A stretch of 64,000 bases of DNA from Sycobia sp. Sy_11 (Eukaryota > Arthropoda > Insecta > Hymenoptera > Epichrysomallidae), in contig JACCIC010000093.1 of NCBI GenBank assembly GCA_018907035.1, positions 2,044,075-2,108,074 of the forward strand. The letters are read 5' to 3'. The notes beneath the pieces are model-generated. The model had not been told where the DNA came from. It did no database searches and saw only the letters and a program-made list of their open reading frames with translations. Positions 13,600 to 26,494 of the stretch are shown piece by piece; within the stretch, counting starts at the first letter, position 1, and each line of letters starts with the position of its first letter. The translations under genes were made by a program, and so were the position numbers.

Positions 13600-16500
13600 G
13601 CATAAAACTAGTCTTTAATTTATTTTCCAACACAGTGAACTTACTCGTATTATACAATTTAAACTAGAGGACGTCAAATTATTAAACTAGATTTAATCAG
13701 AAACGCGCAAACATGCCTGCTCACTATGGTGTCCAAACTACGAATCACCCAAGCCTTTATTATTTGAAATAATTATTTCAATAATTGTACAAAATTTTTT
13801 CAGTTTTGCAAGTACAAATAGTTAATGTGAATGCAGAATTCTTTAATTATTTTACATGTAGATAATTCATTTATTACAATAAATATACAATTAGAGAACA
13901 ATTATAAGAATACAATTATAACAATAATCAAACAAAATAATTATAACAAAAAACGAATTATACTAAGACTAAAGAAAGAAAAACCACAACGTATTCAAAA
14001 TTAAAGAACATAGTCCATTTTTAACAATATGTAAGTAATTACTAATTCTATTGCAGTACTTTTAATATTAAGGTTTAACTTGAACATTATATATGTTTAA
14101 GATGTAATGTACATTGTAAATAAAAATGTATCATCTATATATTCACTCAAACTAATCAATAATTCATATATAGATTATTATAGGTATATAATCCAAATAA
14201 TATAAGTATATTTGATGTTATATAACTAATTTCTTTTTAATTTTCATAATATTAAATACAAGTCAATAATTTTGTTGCAAGAAAGCAAAACTCTTTACTT
14301 TTGTTCAGGATTAACTTAGCAACGATATTTCTATATCAAAAATTAAGCTATTAAAAGTCTATTACAAAATATCGAGAAGGAATAGAAGTGATTTAAAATA
14401 GTATTCTAATTTTTCTAAACATAATGACGTATTAATATTTTTAGAATATCAAAATGATTTAGAAAACTTAGTTGTACAAGCGATATAAATATTCGAAGAC
14501 ACGTTCATTTCTCGGAAATTAGAACTACAAGCAGTTACAATAATTTTACAGTAATAATAGTTTTAATCTCATCAATGCAATTTCGTTTGTGGTTTGTGGT
14601 CAAAAACCTATTTCGAAATTTATATCTTAAAATTTTGCGAATCAGACATTTTAGATTCACAATAATTAGTTATTAACATTGTTTGAATTTCTATTTACTT
14701 CTGGCGTAAGTTAAATTTATCCTAATTTTGAATACCGACAACTGAAAATTTGAACAGCTTAGAACGAATCGAACAGTTTCGAACAAGAATTTCGGTCTCG
14801 CACATATACATCACGACTTTCCATGCCGGGTAGTTGACCCCATTGTAGCTTGCTTTCCAAACCCATGGGAAATGTAAAATGAAAATTTCACGGATAATTC
14901 AAACCCTACTTTAAGATTATCATACACATTCAGGAAAATATATACATGTATATAATTAACGTATTTTTAGTAAATCGCCCTCCATAGTTTAACACTTTTA
15001 GAAAATTATATGAGTCGATCTTCAAGAGCGAATACAATATTATAACGATATTAAATATCTACAGTAGCAATAAAAAATACGATATAATATGTTGGAAAAT
15101 ATATACTTAATTCTTTACCGATATTAAGATCTGTTAAAAATAAATAAAGTTAAACCTAATTATATTTATAAATTGTTATATTCATGGGTTAATTTAAATT
15201 TGTTCTGTAACCCATTCGATTGGAATGTGTGCAAATACTATATATGCGGGCGCGCAAGCGCACTTACACGTAGGCCTATGAGTTTCAAATTTAGGCATAT
15301 CGCCTGTCCTTTTAATTTGTTCTAATGCAAACGTTGGATGAGTTAAATAATAATACCTTAGTTAATTTTATGCATGCGATATACAGCTATTTAAGAAATT
15401 TTTACATTATCCTATAATCTAATGTTGATAATATATTTAAATTAATAAAAGATTATCTTAGTAAGTAATTTAATAAAAGATAATATATTATATTGATAAT
15501 ATATTCAATGTAATAAAGCTTTATTCTAGTAGTATAAGTGCATCGAAATTAAGTAAACATCGCAGATTTGAAAAAACTGTGCGTTTTAATGTAACGTATA
15601 CATTGGTCCTACCAAATCGACTTGTATCGTTATACATACATACATACATATATGCACTTTTCCCGTTCGAAAAAAAATGTCAATATACGCGCGTGAAACA
15701 AGAATACTTGGCAGTATGTGCGACGCGCACTCGACGAGGACACGTCCCGGCGTTTATTCGTTGCTCGCGTGCAGAACACGATTGAACCATTGTCTCTCGC
15801 ATACCGAGGATTTCGCCGAATCAATAGCATATATACATATATACAGGTATCCACAAAAGATCTTTTGTGCGCTCTTTTGGTTTCGAAAAGATCCTCGGTG
15901 ACAGCTGTCCGTGTTTGATAGTTTGCTATGGCTAGAGGAGCTATTGGCACATTTCAAAGACCGTATCGGATTCAAGGACATTTTTGTTCACGATTTCGCC
16001 ACGCTTACATGGCATTTCGTCCTTTTGATGGATTCTGAGCGCCGTATATTAAACAAGGCCCGAATAACTGAATTTTTTCATGTTCAATATTTGCCGTTTC
16101 TAAATATATACGCTAAACTGTAATACTAATTATTAACAAAGTGTTATTGATCTCCTGAAGTATCAACGGCCAAAGGTAAATATGCAAGCGCGAAGACAGT
16201 ATTTCCTCTTTGCCGTTGTAACAGCTCATATCCGTGCTCGCCGGACATTGAAAAGAGGCGTAAAATTTACTTTTCTGGAACTGATTACATTCTGAAAGCG
16301 CGGGACTTGTGAGAGATTAGTCGAAGAGCTGCCTACGAAATTGATAACTAAAAAAATACAAGCTTAGTTTTTTCACGAAAGATTCTTTGATAGTCCGCAT
16401 ATCAGAAAGCTAGACCGTGCAGGGTCGCGTTGGCGGCCGGTAAATTGTAAATTTTTAATGCAAAAGTAACTATAAAATACGAGTCCGAAATTTTATACAC

Positions 16501-17800
16501 TTAGAGATTTTTAACTGTACTAATATCGGAAAATTATCGTCATAGATCCAGACCGTGCAAAACAGGCAATCCGAAGTCAAGAATGTTGCAAACAATTTTT
16601 GAACAATTAACTATAAAAGTCAATTCTGATAATCTCGTTTTCATATTTTGGGCCACAAGGAGAAGTTGAATATCAATTGACAGAAACTCTCAAGTATGCA
16701 GAATTACATTAAACACAGCAATGAAGTTCCATATTTGTATAACGCTAATACAGCCTAGGTAACGCATAGTTTCTTCAAAAAATTTGATGCAATCCTGTTA
16801 TTTTAACATTTAGTCACTACGCTTTTGCCATGCACCCTTTTTAATATTCACCCTTGTATATTATTAGAAAATAATTATAGGTAAAAATGATTCAAATCAA
16901 ATAGATTCTCGAATAAATTTTTTATAAAATACTATACTGATCTATTTTACGAAAGCAAATTTCTTCATTGTGTAAATTCACGTTCAATAATATGCAGGAA
17001 AAGTCTTTAATTGACATAATAACACATCATATTGTCGCTATTACAACATAATTTTACCATTAATGATAAGGCATGGTATTAGGTGATTTCGCCAACACAT
17101 GTGCACATTCGAAGTTGTATCACGTACTTTCGACTTTTCGCAACCTTGGTAGATTTGCAATCGTGTCAAAGTTAATGAAAAAAGTTTCGAACGTGTAATC
17201 ACAATCAATTCACTTTTTACACTGTTTCATTCGTCTGAATTGAAGAGTTGATTTAAAAACAAAAAATACTTTTGTCTAAGCATACATGTGAGCTTTTATA
17301 AAAGCTATATAAGTTACAAATTATCGTTAGAAACATGTATATATAAAAAAAAATGAATTATAACAAAATGAAGTTAAAACTATTTGTAAATAAATTAAAT
17401 AGACACGTCAAAAAAGTATTGGCAAAGCCGTGTACCACGTAAGTAAAATTAACCGACAGAAATTATTCAAGCTGTGTATACTCTAACTGTAAAGGAGACA
17501 CGGCAAACGCTATATGTGTGCTAATAATATTTACGCAAATGTGGTATTAGTTACTATGATAATAACCGAAGCGTTTAAGAAAATCTTTTTACACGTACGT
17601 CGAATTTTAAGCGTCGAATTTACAATTCATATGTAAATTAATGTGAACGATCTCAAAAGAGTGCCTTTGAAATTTTTCCTCTGCGCGGCATAAAATTGTA
17701 GACGAATCAATATGACATTGGTCCTGAAAATGGATGAAAGTCGGGGAAATCGCGCTATATCGTTTGGTGAAATAAATTTTGAATAATAAATGAAATTTTA
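13600..17800. other. AT-rich non-coding DNA
   Basis: No exon or RNA gene is supported. A mildly GC-richer patch at 15610-15980 has overlapping frames on both strands and no domain. Within it, an 18-bp perfect palindrome (CACAAAAGATCTTTTGTG, about 15852-15869) is visible. Confidence 0.5.
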
Positions 17801-17905
17801 TTACACTGAAAAATTAGTCTGTTGCCAGAGATCAGCCGTTATTGTACAGGTTTTGCCCGAGACCACCTCCTGCTCTGCTCGTCAGTAAGACGACGGGTGA
17901 CATCT

Positions 17906-18002
17906 TATATAAGTTCGTCGGTTTTCGATCGAGCATCGCTCGTCCAGAATTAGACCGCCTGTCGTTCTAGGGACGAGTCCAGCAGTTGGTCCGGGACAAA
18001 AG
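17906..18002 (+). promoter_or_regulatory. TATA promoter with candidate untranslated first exon
   Basis: TATATAAG at 17906-17913 lies at the edge of a GC-rich block. A start site about 30 bp on (near 17936) would give a short exon ending at 18002, where AAAAG is followed by GTACGC, an acceptable splice donor. No ATG lies between. The nearest downstream + strand gene is the SDR gene at 23.7 kb, so this could be a distal 5' exon of it. This is inference from spacing and motifs alone. Confidence 0.3.
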
Positions 18003-18009
18003 GTACGCA

Positions 18010-20060
18010 ATAACGCTCGTTCTCCGCTCGTTTAAAATTATTCCTCGTTTAATTTCGCCCCGCCAAAACCGCGCTTCCACTCGACGATTGGCAACGTAAA
18101 CGATTTCTTAGCGCGATTAATCAAGCGCTTATGAGATTGAATTTTCGTGCGCACGACCGATTTCGTAAATAAAATCCTGTACGTACGCGAGATCTCGGAT
18201 CGCGCCAGCGAACGAGCGACGCTTTCGTATTCGAGATCAAAGAGTAGATTTCACCGAAGACAGGCCGTGGCTTCTTACATTGTCGTCCTCGCGGCTTCGC
18301 GACTCCGGCGATGTCCCCGCCGCGGATGAGCCCCGCATCCCATAAATCGTCGAGTGCCATTATCCAGCGGCGCGCGCTGTTCTGTTTTTCTTTTCTTCCT
18401 TTCGTGCGGGATTCGAAAAGCGCGGAGTCGGTTCTAATGTGCGCGACGGCGCCGCGTGAGATTTCATCCGATAAGAGTACGCTTTATGTTCAAAGTAGAA
18501 TTTTTCATTCCGCATGTTAATTCGATATTTACAAAATCAGGCTATTTTTAACGATAAATGGAATTATTGCGTACAGGTATTTTAAATTAAATCTATTAGC
18601 GTTAATTTACTTAATATTATATATAAAATCGAAATACACTAGCGTGGTTAACCAACGAGGATTATTTATTACCGATACGCTTCGTGAAGATGTCGTTATG
18701 AAAAGACGAGGCGGCCGCAAATATTAATCTTTTATAAGCTTTTTAATCACGCGCACGAATAAATATGAATTACTAATTCGTCGGTACACCTCAACAGAAT
18801 TGGATGCTTATAGTCGATGCGGAACTGGCCTCGCCGTCCGACGAAATTATAATTTAAAATTATTTCCCAGCAGCTTCCTCGACCAAAGTCCAAAATATTA
18901 TCCAAAACGCATTCTTTCTATAATTTCAAATGAGTTATTTGAGTGTTTGTTCGAAAGAAGAAGAAACAAAAATTAAAATTGCCTAAAAGCCAAAAAGCCC
19001 CCGTGTAAATAAGGAGGTCTTTGCGTATTCCCGCGTCAATGTAGCTATCCTTAATGGTCACGCGACCGCGAAACTAACTATACGGACTATATCGGACGTT
19101 ATATTAATGACAAAATCAATGCGAGGGAATGGAAAAATTCACTTTAAAGTTTAGGATTGCGTTTTAAACAATCGTTCGACAAATATCTACTCGCCCATTC
19201 GGCGACGTGTACGGGGCATACGATTTCGCGTGGAACTCGAGCTTGCTATCAAGCTTAACGCCGAGGGACAATTTTTTAATCAGTCCTACGCTTTCGAAAA
19301 AGGCGGATCTTTCCCTCGCGCACACGGCCGAGTCCTCGTGCGCGTTTTCACAAACAGCGCGCCTCCGCGACTGGCGCTCTCCATTAAATCCTTCTGGCTT
19401 TGACGCGCACGAGGACGGGACGCGAGCATATAAATACACAGACCCGGACGAATTTTTCGACTTGGCCCAATTTACATCGCGTGTAATACGTATATTTATA
19501 GCGCGCGCGCGCGCGTCCCCTTCGAGGCGGCGAGATCGCAGCCGCCCCGTCGATCTCGTGCGCCGGAAAGAGAAAGCCGGAGCCGCAAGCCGGGTCCGTT
19601 CCTTCGTTTGTCCTCGTCTGCGTAGAAGCAAATTTTTTAAAGACAATGGAGCGCGGCGGGCTAATGGTCCCGGGGCGCGCGGACCGAATTCGAAAGACGC
19701 GCGGCCATCGTTCGCGGTCTGCCGGAAAAATCCGAGGAGCCTGTAAATTAAAAGAATCAATCCGAATGCGCGTACCTTTCAATTAGCGCGTATGTACTTG
19801 AAAAATGAGCCGAGCGCGCGCGTTAGTGATGCTTGTCTTCCCTTGAAAAGAGAAGGGCGCGGCGCGGGACCGCTTCAATTTGAATATGAATGCGCCGGGC
19901 ATATCGCAACACCGTTTTGGAGGCTAAAGTCGAATTCTAAAAGTGCCGACGTCCGTTCAACCGACAAAGATTTTCTATTAACGATTGGACTGCGATGTCG
20001 TAGGAAAGATGCTCGAGACACACATAGTACCTTGTGAGCGAGAAAATAAAAATGAAGCAA
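18010..20060. other. GC-rich islands without recognised exons
   Basis: GC-rich blocks at about 18050-18480 and 19190-20040 carry frames open on both strands at once (up to about 180-200 codons at 19160-19760). The translations are rich in Arg, Ser and Ala and show no family similarity, conserved domain or splice-phase structure, so they look compositional. A (CG)n run lies at 19501-19515. These are candidate promoter or enhancer islands. Confidence 0.4.
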
Positions 20061-20359
20061 TCTTAAAATTATTTCAACTTATCATTGGACGTATGTCCAG
20101 TCATACGTTGAAGAATAACAATAGCTATTTAACTAAATAAATGGAATATAATATTCGAAAATTCATTATGCGCTTTGTAAAGTCTCTTTGAATTAAATTT
20201 ATTATAATCATAAATATTATTATGATGGATTAAATACACAATGATATACTTAAAGTGTTTCATCGAACTTTTAGTGAAATAATTCATGTGCGTCATTATA
20301 GGATTAATTATAATTACGATAAAATATAGATCATAGAATAATTAAAATTGCTATTTTAA

Positions 20360-20600
20360 AATTGTTGATAAACAAAAGATAGACTGCAAATAAATTAATA
20401 AATATTTTTATCCGTCTTACAGTCTTTATAATATCATATTTTAGCTAAAATAGTGACAGTCAGACTCTCCTTGTTTATGATCACCCCCGTAGAATCTGTA
20501 ATAAAACTTATTACTACCATAAATTATATCAGAAAATAGTAAAATAAAAAAATAATAAAAGTACTATTCTATGTTAGTAAATATATAGACTGCAAATATT
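20360..20600. repeat. Short inverted-repeat element, copy 1
   Basis: About 20362-20386 (TTGATAAACAAAAGATAGAC and following) is an imperfect reverse complement of about 20459-20490, which contains GTCAGACTCTCCTTGTTTAT. Between them lies a block (AAATTAATAAATATTTTTAT) also found at about 24516. The same motifs recur, some inverted, at 24516-25245. This looks like a MITE-like or foldback repeat with no coding capacity. Confidence 0.5.
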
Positions 20601-21279
20601 TTCAAATATTTGGTCTCGCATCAATTATAATATAAATTTTAAAAAATGAAATCTAAAAATTTTCAAAATCAATAACATTGTTAAAAACGGAATAAAAATG
20701 AAAATAAGAGAGAAAGTTTACATACGTAAATTTAATAGTTATTTATGTAAAGAAAAAAAAATGTATACAAAAGTCATATATTTGCCGTTGTTGCGACAGC
20801 AAAGATTGTATAGAAAAGTAAAGATTGTAAATTGTATAAAACACGCGCGGTGAAAATGAAATGTCAACAAAACTTAATTGATTCCCTCGCTAATTTTTTA
20901 TGCACATAAGCCAACGTTGCCATTTCTCTCGACTATAAATAACTCAAATATTTTGGTTTATTTGTTCGATGTATTAATAAGTAAATTATACATTAAATCG
21001 CATTTTTAGTCCATAAACATAAAAAACAATAACAATCATAATCAAAACGATCCGAAACTGCTGAACTAAATTTGCAGTACATTTATTTATACTATACAAA
21101 AACAAATGTTAAATTCATTTATTCTTTTAAATTTGACATTCCTAAAAAAAATTAAAATAATATTAATAATATTAAGAATAATGAAAAAACTGGATGTCTT
21201 CTTCATAATGCAGCATCGTATGAAGGACCTAAAAAATTTTTCTAATACTTTAAGCTACGCAACAATGACATTTTCAGCC

Positions 21280-22441
21280 TACAATAAATTACTCCCTCCC
21301 CTCCCCGCTCCACGAAAGAAAATCGAATGGGAGTTGTTCTGTTTTCCGACGTTTAACTCGCCACCCAACGGCATAGCCCTGAGAGCTCGACTCAACAACT
21401 GCCCGACTCCGCCAGCCATCGGCTGCTCAACTGCAGAAGGAAAGCCGAGCAAGCTTCCCGGAGCCGCGCGACCGACGCGCAGACACCTGCGGAGAGATTC
21501 GATTCGCGGCTTCCCGCTCGCCGGACATAATAGGCTCTTGGATAGAGGAGATAATCCGGTCTCGGCACCAGCAGCAGCAGCAGCAGCAGCAGCCCCGAAG
21601 TGCACTTTCCAGTATTAGGTCTCTTATACTCTATACCGCTCCGGGTCAGCTTTCACTCGGTCCCGCGGCGGGTATATACTTATTTATTTCTATACACACA
21701 CACACACACACACACACGCGCGCGCGCGCACACGCACACACACACACACATATATATATATACATGCACACACGCTCGGAGCCACGGGCGCTCGCCGGAA
21801 AAACGCGACTACTATTTACATTTTCGCGCGAGCCGCGCGGCCGCTGCGGCGGTCGGCGCGGCGCGTATAATATACCGTTGGCCGGCCGCTCGTGCGAACG
21901 TCTCCCCCCCCTCTCCCCTCTCCCCTCCCCCCTCTCCCCGCCCGCGCAGGCGGGCGACGCGGACCGCGGGCTTACTACGGTACGGACTTCGCGGAGGAGC
22001 GGGCGGTGCGCGTACTCGGCGCGGCATAAACTGGGTGGGCGGCTCTGTTCGTGTCTGTTGAGCGCGCGCGCGCGCGCGCGCGAGGACCGGGCCGAAAGAA
22101 ATTTGTCGCTGCTGTTTCCCTTTTTTCTCTCCGCGCCCAGATAGGCGCCGTTCGTTGCGAGGTGAAGCTGGCCGGTGGCGCGACTGGGATGGACCGACCC
22201 GGCTGCTCGAGTGGCGCGCGACTTTGCAAACGGTGATTTCAGTGGCGAATCGGACGGGTGACCGGTAATTCACTGGGCGCTTAAGAAGATTCAGTGTGTG
22301 TTTGCTTTTTCTCGTTGTTTTTCTTGTTTTTTTTTTTTTTTTTATATCGTTGTTTATTTTGGACAGGTATGGCCTCGGGCATTCGAGTGGACGTACATCG
22401 AGCCCTTTTCATTGCAATTCGTGCGTTAAATTTTATCTAGA
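21280..22441 (+). promoter_or_regulatory. CpG-rich island, probable promoter and 5' UTR exon
   Basis: A strongly GC-rich region with (CAG)8 at 21569-21593, (CA)n/(CG)n at 21694-21764, a pyrimidine-rich run at about 21900-21940 and (CG)n at 22062-22082. A very good splice donor (GA followed by GTAAGT) begins at 22442, about 1.2 kb before the SDR start exon on the same strand. The simplest reading is the SDR promoter with an untranslated exon ending at 22441, joined to the acceptor near 23628. Frames open on both strands here appear compositional. Confidence 0.45.
21694..21764. repeat. (CA)n-(CG)n-(CA)n-(TA)n compound microsatellite
   Basis: Alternating purine-pyrimidine tract of about 70 bp, with CA, then CG, then CA, then TA units. 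Such tracts can adopt Z-DNA (established knowledge). It sits inside the island proposed as the SDR promoter. Confidence 0.9.
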
Positions 22442-22449
22442 GTAAGTGT

Positions 22450-23620
22450 CACTTTTATAGGTATAATTTGTAATACACATATACATTATGATATTGCAAT
22501 TCAAATTTGTACATTAATAAATCTGAGCCAGTTTTCTAAATAGTTCCTTCTTAAAATTGATTTCTAATGTGAACGGTAATATATATTTTTAATTCAAACT
22601 TTTATAAATAAAAATAATGGCGTTAATAATTAATATGAAATGTCGAACACTACTTGAATAGAATAATTGAAATTGTTTTAACGACAAAATCTTTAAAATG
22701 AATAGAAGATTTTTTTCCAAATAATTTTATCGGACACGTCCACGTCTATTATCTGTCCTAAAAATGTGTCTTATCGCTTAGCTCCGCTTTTTATGTACAC
22801 ATGTAGAAACACCTGTGAAACGAAATTTTCCAATGCATCAGCCTAGCATATTTCACAACGTTGAAAAATAAAGAATTTTCCTAAACTAAGAAATTCTTAA
22901 GAATGCTTTGTATTTGAAGAGGCCTCCAGAAAGCCTTACTTTCCCGCAGAGTCTTTTGTGTAATGTAAAAATACAACGGATATAATCGGCTTGAGCGAAT
23001 ATTTTTCGTTTTAAATAAAGTAATTCATTGTTTTATATTGAAAGAATGAAGTCTCATAAGCAGTTCAAATTATTTAACAAATTGCCTTAATAAAAGATTT
23101 TATTTAACTAATTTAAAATTACGTTTGTTTTAAAGTTAAGTTTGTTTGAAAGATTTCCCTAGCTGAATTGGGAATTTTTTGAAAATGTAAGAAAATACGT
23201 GTAATTTTGTGAATATGTGTACAGTGTTTCAAACATATATATCGGTATCGATACGTTTCCTCTGTTAGTTAAACGACACTGAAGGATTGTGCTGAACAGA
23301 CATGTTGGCTTTCCATTCGCGCGGAATTTATGAATTCGAGCGTAACAATTTTAAAAAAAATAAGCCTACGGGCAGAAATTTACTTTCGATCAAACGAATG
23401 AAATTTCACAACGGAGCTCATATTAGACGCTCGTTAACGACTTTCGGAGCATTAATACGGTATATTTAAATCAAATTTTCGGGACGTTGTACAGATAGAT
23501 TCTAAATAATCGAAGCCAACGAAATACAAAGCAAATTTCGATCTCTCATTGATAATCGCCGGATAAATTTTCCACGACTGTCCGACGAGGACAATCGTTT
23601 CGTACAAATTGAGCCGATGC
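22450..23620. other. AT-rich spacer or intron before the SDR start exon
   Basis: No exon was found. If the donor at 22442 is used, this is the last 5' UTR intron of the SDR gene. The acceptor candidate is CGTTTTCCAG ending at about 23628, about 80 bp before the start codon. Confidence 0.4.
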
Positions 23621-23708
23621 GTTTTCCAGGCGTCAACGACGATAAGCAGATCAGCGAGGACGGACAGAGGCAGGCATTGGCGGAGGGAGGCCAAATACCG
23701 AGGACGCA

Positions 23709-26462
23709 ATGGCGATAACGGGGACGCGCGAGTTCTTCGCCGTCGTATACGACGCGCTGATAGTTTCGGCGATGAGCGTCATCTACGCACTGGAGTCCTT
23801 CATCCTGTTCTTCGTGCCGAGGCGCTACCGTAGCAAAAATCTGCGCGAGGAGGTGGCCTTGGTGACCGGCGCGGCGGGCGGCCTTGGCCGCCTGATAGCC
23901 CTCAAGCTGGCAGCTCGGGGCTGCAACATCGTCGTCTGGGACATCAATAAGAAAGGTGAACTGGCGCACGGGCGGGGGACGAGACGGCGCTCAACGAGTG
24001 AATATATTTTTCTGTGGTGAAATAATCCAGTGAACGAAGGATCCTTTTTAGAGGGCAAAATTTCCATCTATTGCCGTGTAAAAAAAAAAACTGCATTCGG
24101 TTCGAGTGCGACGTTTCGGTAGCAAAAGTCACACCGACGCTTTCAGGCTTCGCTAAAAATTTAAAATTTATAAAAATCAACTAAAATATAAATTATAAAT
24201 GTTGCAAAAAAGATAAAAAAAATCGAAATTACTGCACAGATATTAATTTAGTTGTGCGGTAATTGTTATTATTTTTAAAAAATTTTTTTTATAATTTTTT
24301 ATACATATACTGCTATGTTTTAATTATATAAACGTCGCATTTCATTTAAGTGTTATTTTTTACTTTGCTACGTAAAAATCTTCCGTTGAAAAAGAACCGT
24401 TTTTCACTGAATTATTTAAGGAATATTGGGGCTGCCTATTGCAGTAGAATTGTCTGTTTAAAAGTTTTTCATTAATTAATTAATTAAAAATTGTATTGAT
24501 TTCGACTGCTGTCTATTAAATTAATAAATATTTTTATCGGTTATAAGTCATCAATCAACAATCTTTATACAATAATCTACTAGACTAATAAAACGACAGT
24601 CTAACTGTCATTGTTTATAATCACTCTCCGTAGAATCTGAAGTGAAAATTACTACTAAAAAAATAAATTAAATTAAATTAAAAATAAAATTAAAATAAAT
24701 TCAGCTGTATAATAACCTTGACAGCCCTCATCGCTTAATCTTTCCATTAATCTTATCCTACGATTCGAATCGCTCCGGTTTACCTTCAAGGACTAAAATT
24801 TTGTATAAAGATTTATTGTGTAAAGACTGCAAGACCTATACAAATATTTATTAATTTCATTAGTTAATTATTACTTTATTATAAATAACAAAACGGTAGA
24901 TCAGATATTTTACAAAACAAGTTTATCTAATAACATAATTATAACAATTAAAATATATTTATGTATGGTGTTTTTTTAACAAACTAACAAATATTTTTAT
25001 AGAACGGACAGCCCTCTTATAATAAAATCGAGGTGGCTACAACTATCCTGAAAGAAAAATATGATTAGTAAAGGACGGTCTGGCTACCCCCTCAACCAAC
25101 TTATCCGCCCATAACTCATCGGCTTAAATTTAACGTTTCATAACTATATTTTTCTATCAGAATACCAATAATCATAACGATTTTATATTTCAGTTGCTAG
25201 GGGGAAGGGGTGATTATCAACAAGGGCAGACTGACTTATAATAGAACTCTATTATAAGCCAGTAATTAAAAAATAATAGTCGAACATTTAAATATGCAAG
25301 ATAATGAAATTTTTTCACTTTGTAAGTGTTGTACGTTTCTTGCTTTTAGTGAATTATGCGGACGATTTTTTATAATAATACACATGAATCTCAATTTTAA
25401 TCAGCCTTTCTAACGAGCAAAAATATTCTGCAATAAAATATGCATTGCAAAACGATGATATATGAATGTATAGAAAACTATTGAAATTTCCTGCTCAAAT
25501 TTGTTTAAATTTCGTAATACTATAGGATATTATAATTACGAATTTTATTTTAAAAATAAAGTTGCCTTGGCTTTATACTGTTCCTATAAATCGGTGATAA
25601 AGCTATGGAAACGGAACAACGCAGGAGTTTTCAATTGGCGAAGCCGGGGTTTTTTTTCAAGGAAGCACGAACCAATTAGTAGATCTAGTTCGTAAGCCTG
25701 GAATAAGTATTTATGTATCAGACTTCGACACATATACTTCAAAATCTCAAATATTATTTTTGTCTATATGAATAGATTAATAGATTTTACATTAAGATTC
25801 GTTAATCCTTCTGACGTTTCGTACTTTATTCGAATTTAGAATAGTGACTGTACATTATAATTATAATTATAATTATAATAATGTATAATTAAAAATACTA
25901 AACAATGATTGGTTCCTTTCTCGAAAATCTTTTCGTGGTCGCTTTGCCGGTAAGCAATTTCACGAAGACTATAGCCGATCTCTGCAGATGCACTATCACT
26001 CGTCGATCTTATTGAATATTTGAATAATTGCCATATTCTTTATTATTTCGGGTATAATTGTTAATCCTGCAATATCGCATCCTCGATGTATTATCGCGAG
26101 TAAAAGAAACGTGTGATAACTAATTCACGATTACGCGAAAAACGCGCGACATAGCCATCGGCTGCGAAAAATCTTCTTCGTACTGCTATAAAGAGCGCGA
26201 AGCGAAAGTTCTTCGCCCCCCCCCCTCCTTCGCCGAACACGAGTTATTGTTCGACGCGCGATAAATTTAGGGTTCGAACAAAAAGGTGCATACACAATAT
26301 CCGAATGTAAGCTTTTGCTTACTCGGGAATTTCGAGTGAAAATTAGGACGCGTGCAAGAGAGTTTCAAATGCATTAAAAAGTATAAGAAGACCTTTCAGT
26401 TTTTTATATTCTTCTCAATCATTTTAGAGACCATAATAACAGAGGATTTGAAGAATATTCAT

Positions 26463-26494
<32 letters not shown>

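Noticed and set aside
15852..15869. 18-bp perfect palindrome as a possible hairpin RNA or binding site
   Set aside because: It is short, has no loop and is a single occurrence, so chance in this much DNA is likely.
21812..22273. Open frames on both strands in the 22-kb island
   Set aside because: Arg/Ala/Pro-rich translations in several frames at once indicate base composition. A promoter and 5' UTR is the simpler reading.
23502..23969. Minus-strand frame of 155 codons opposite SDR exon 1
   Set aside because: It is an antisense shadow of the SDR start exon, whose plus-strand translation carries the TGxxxGxG motif.
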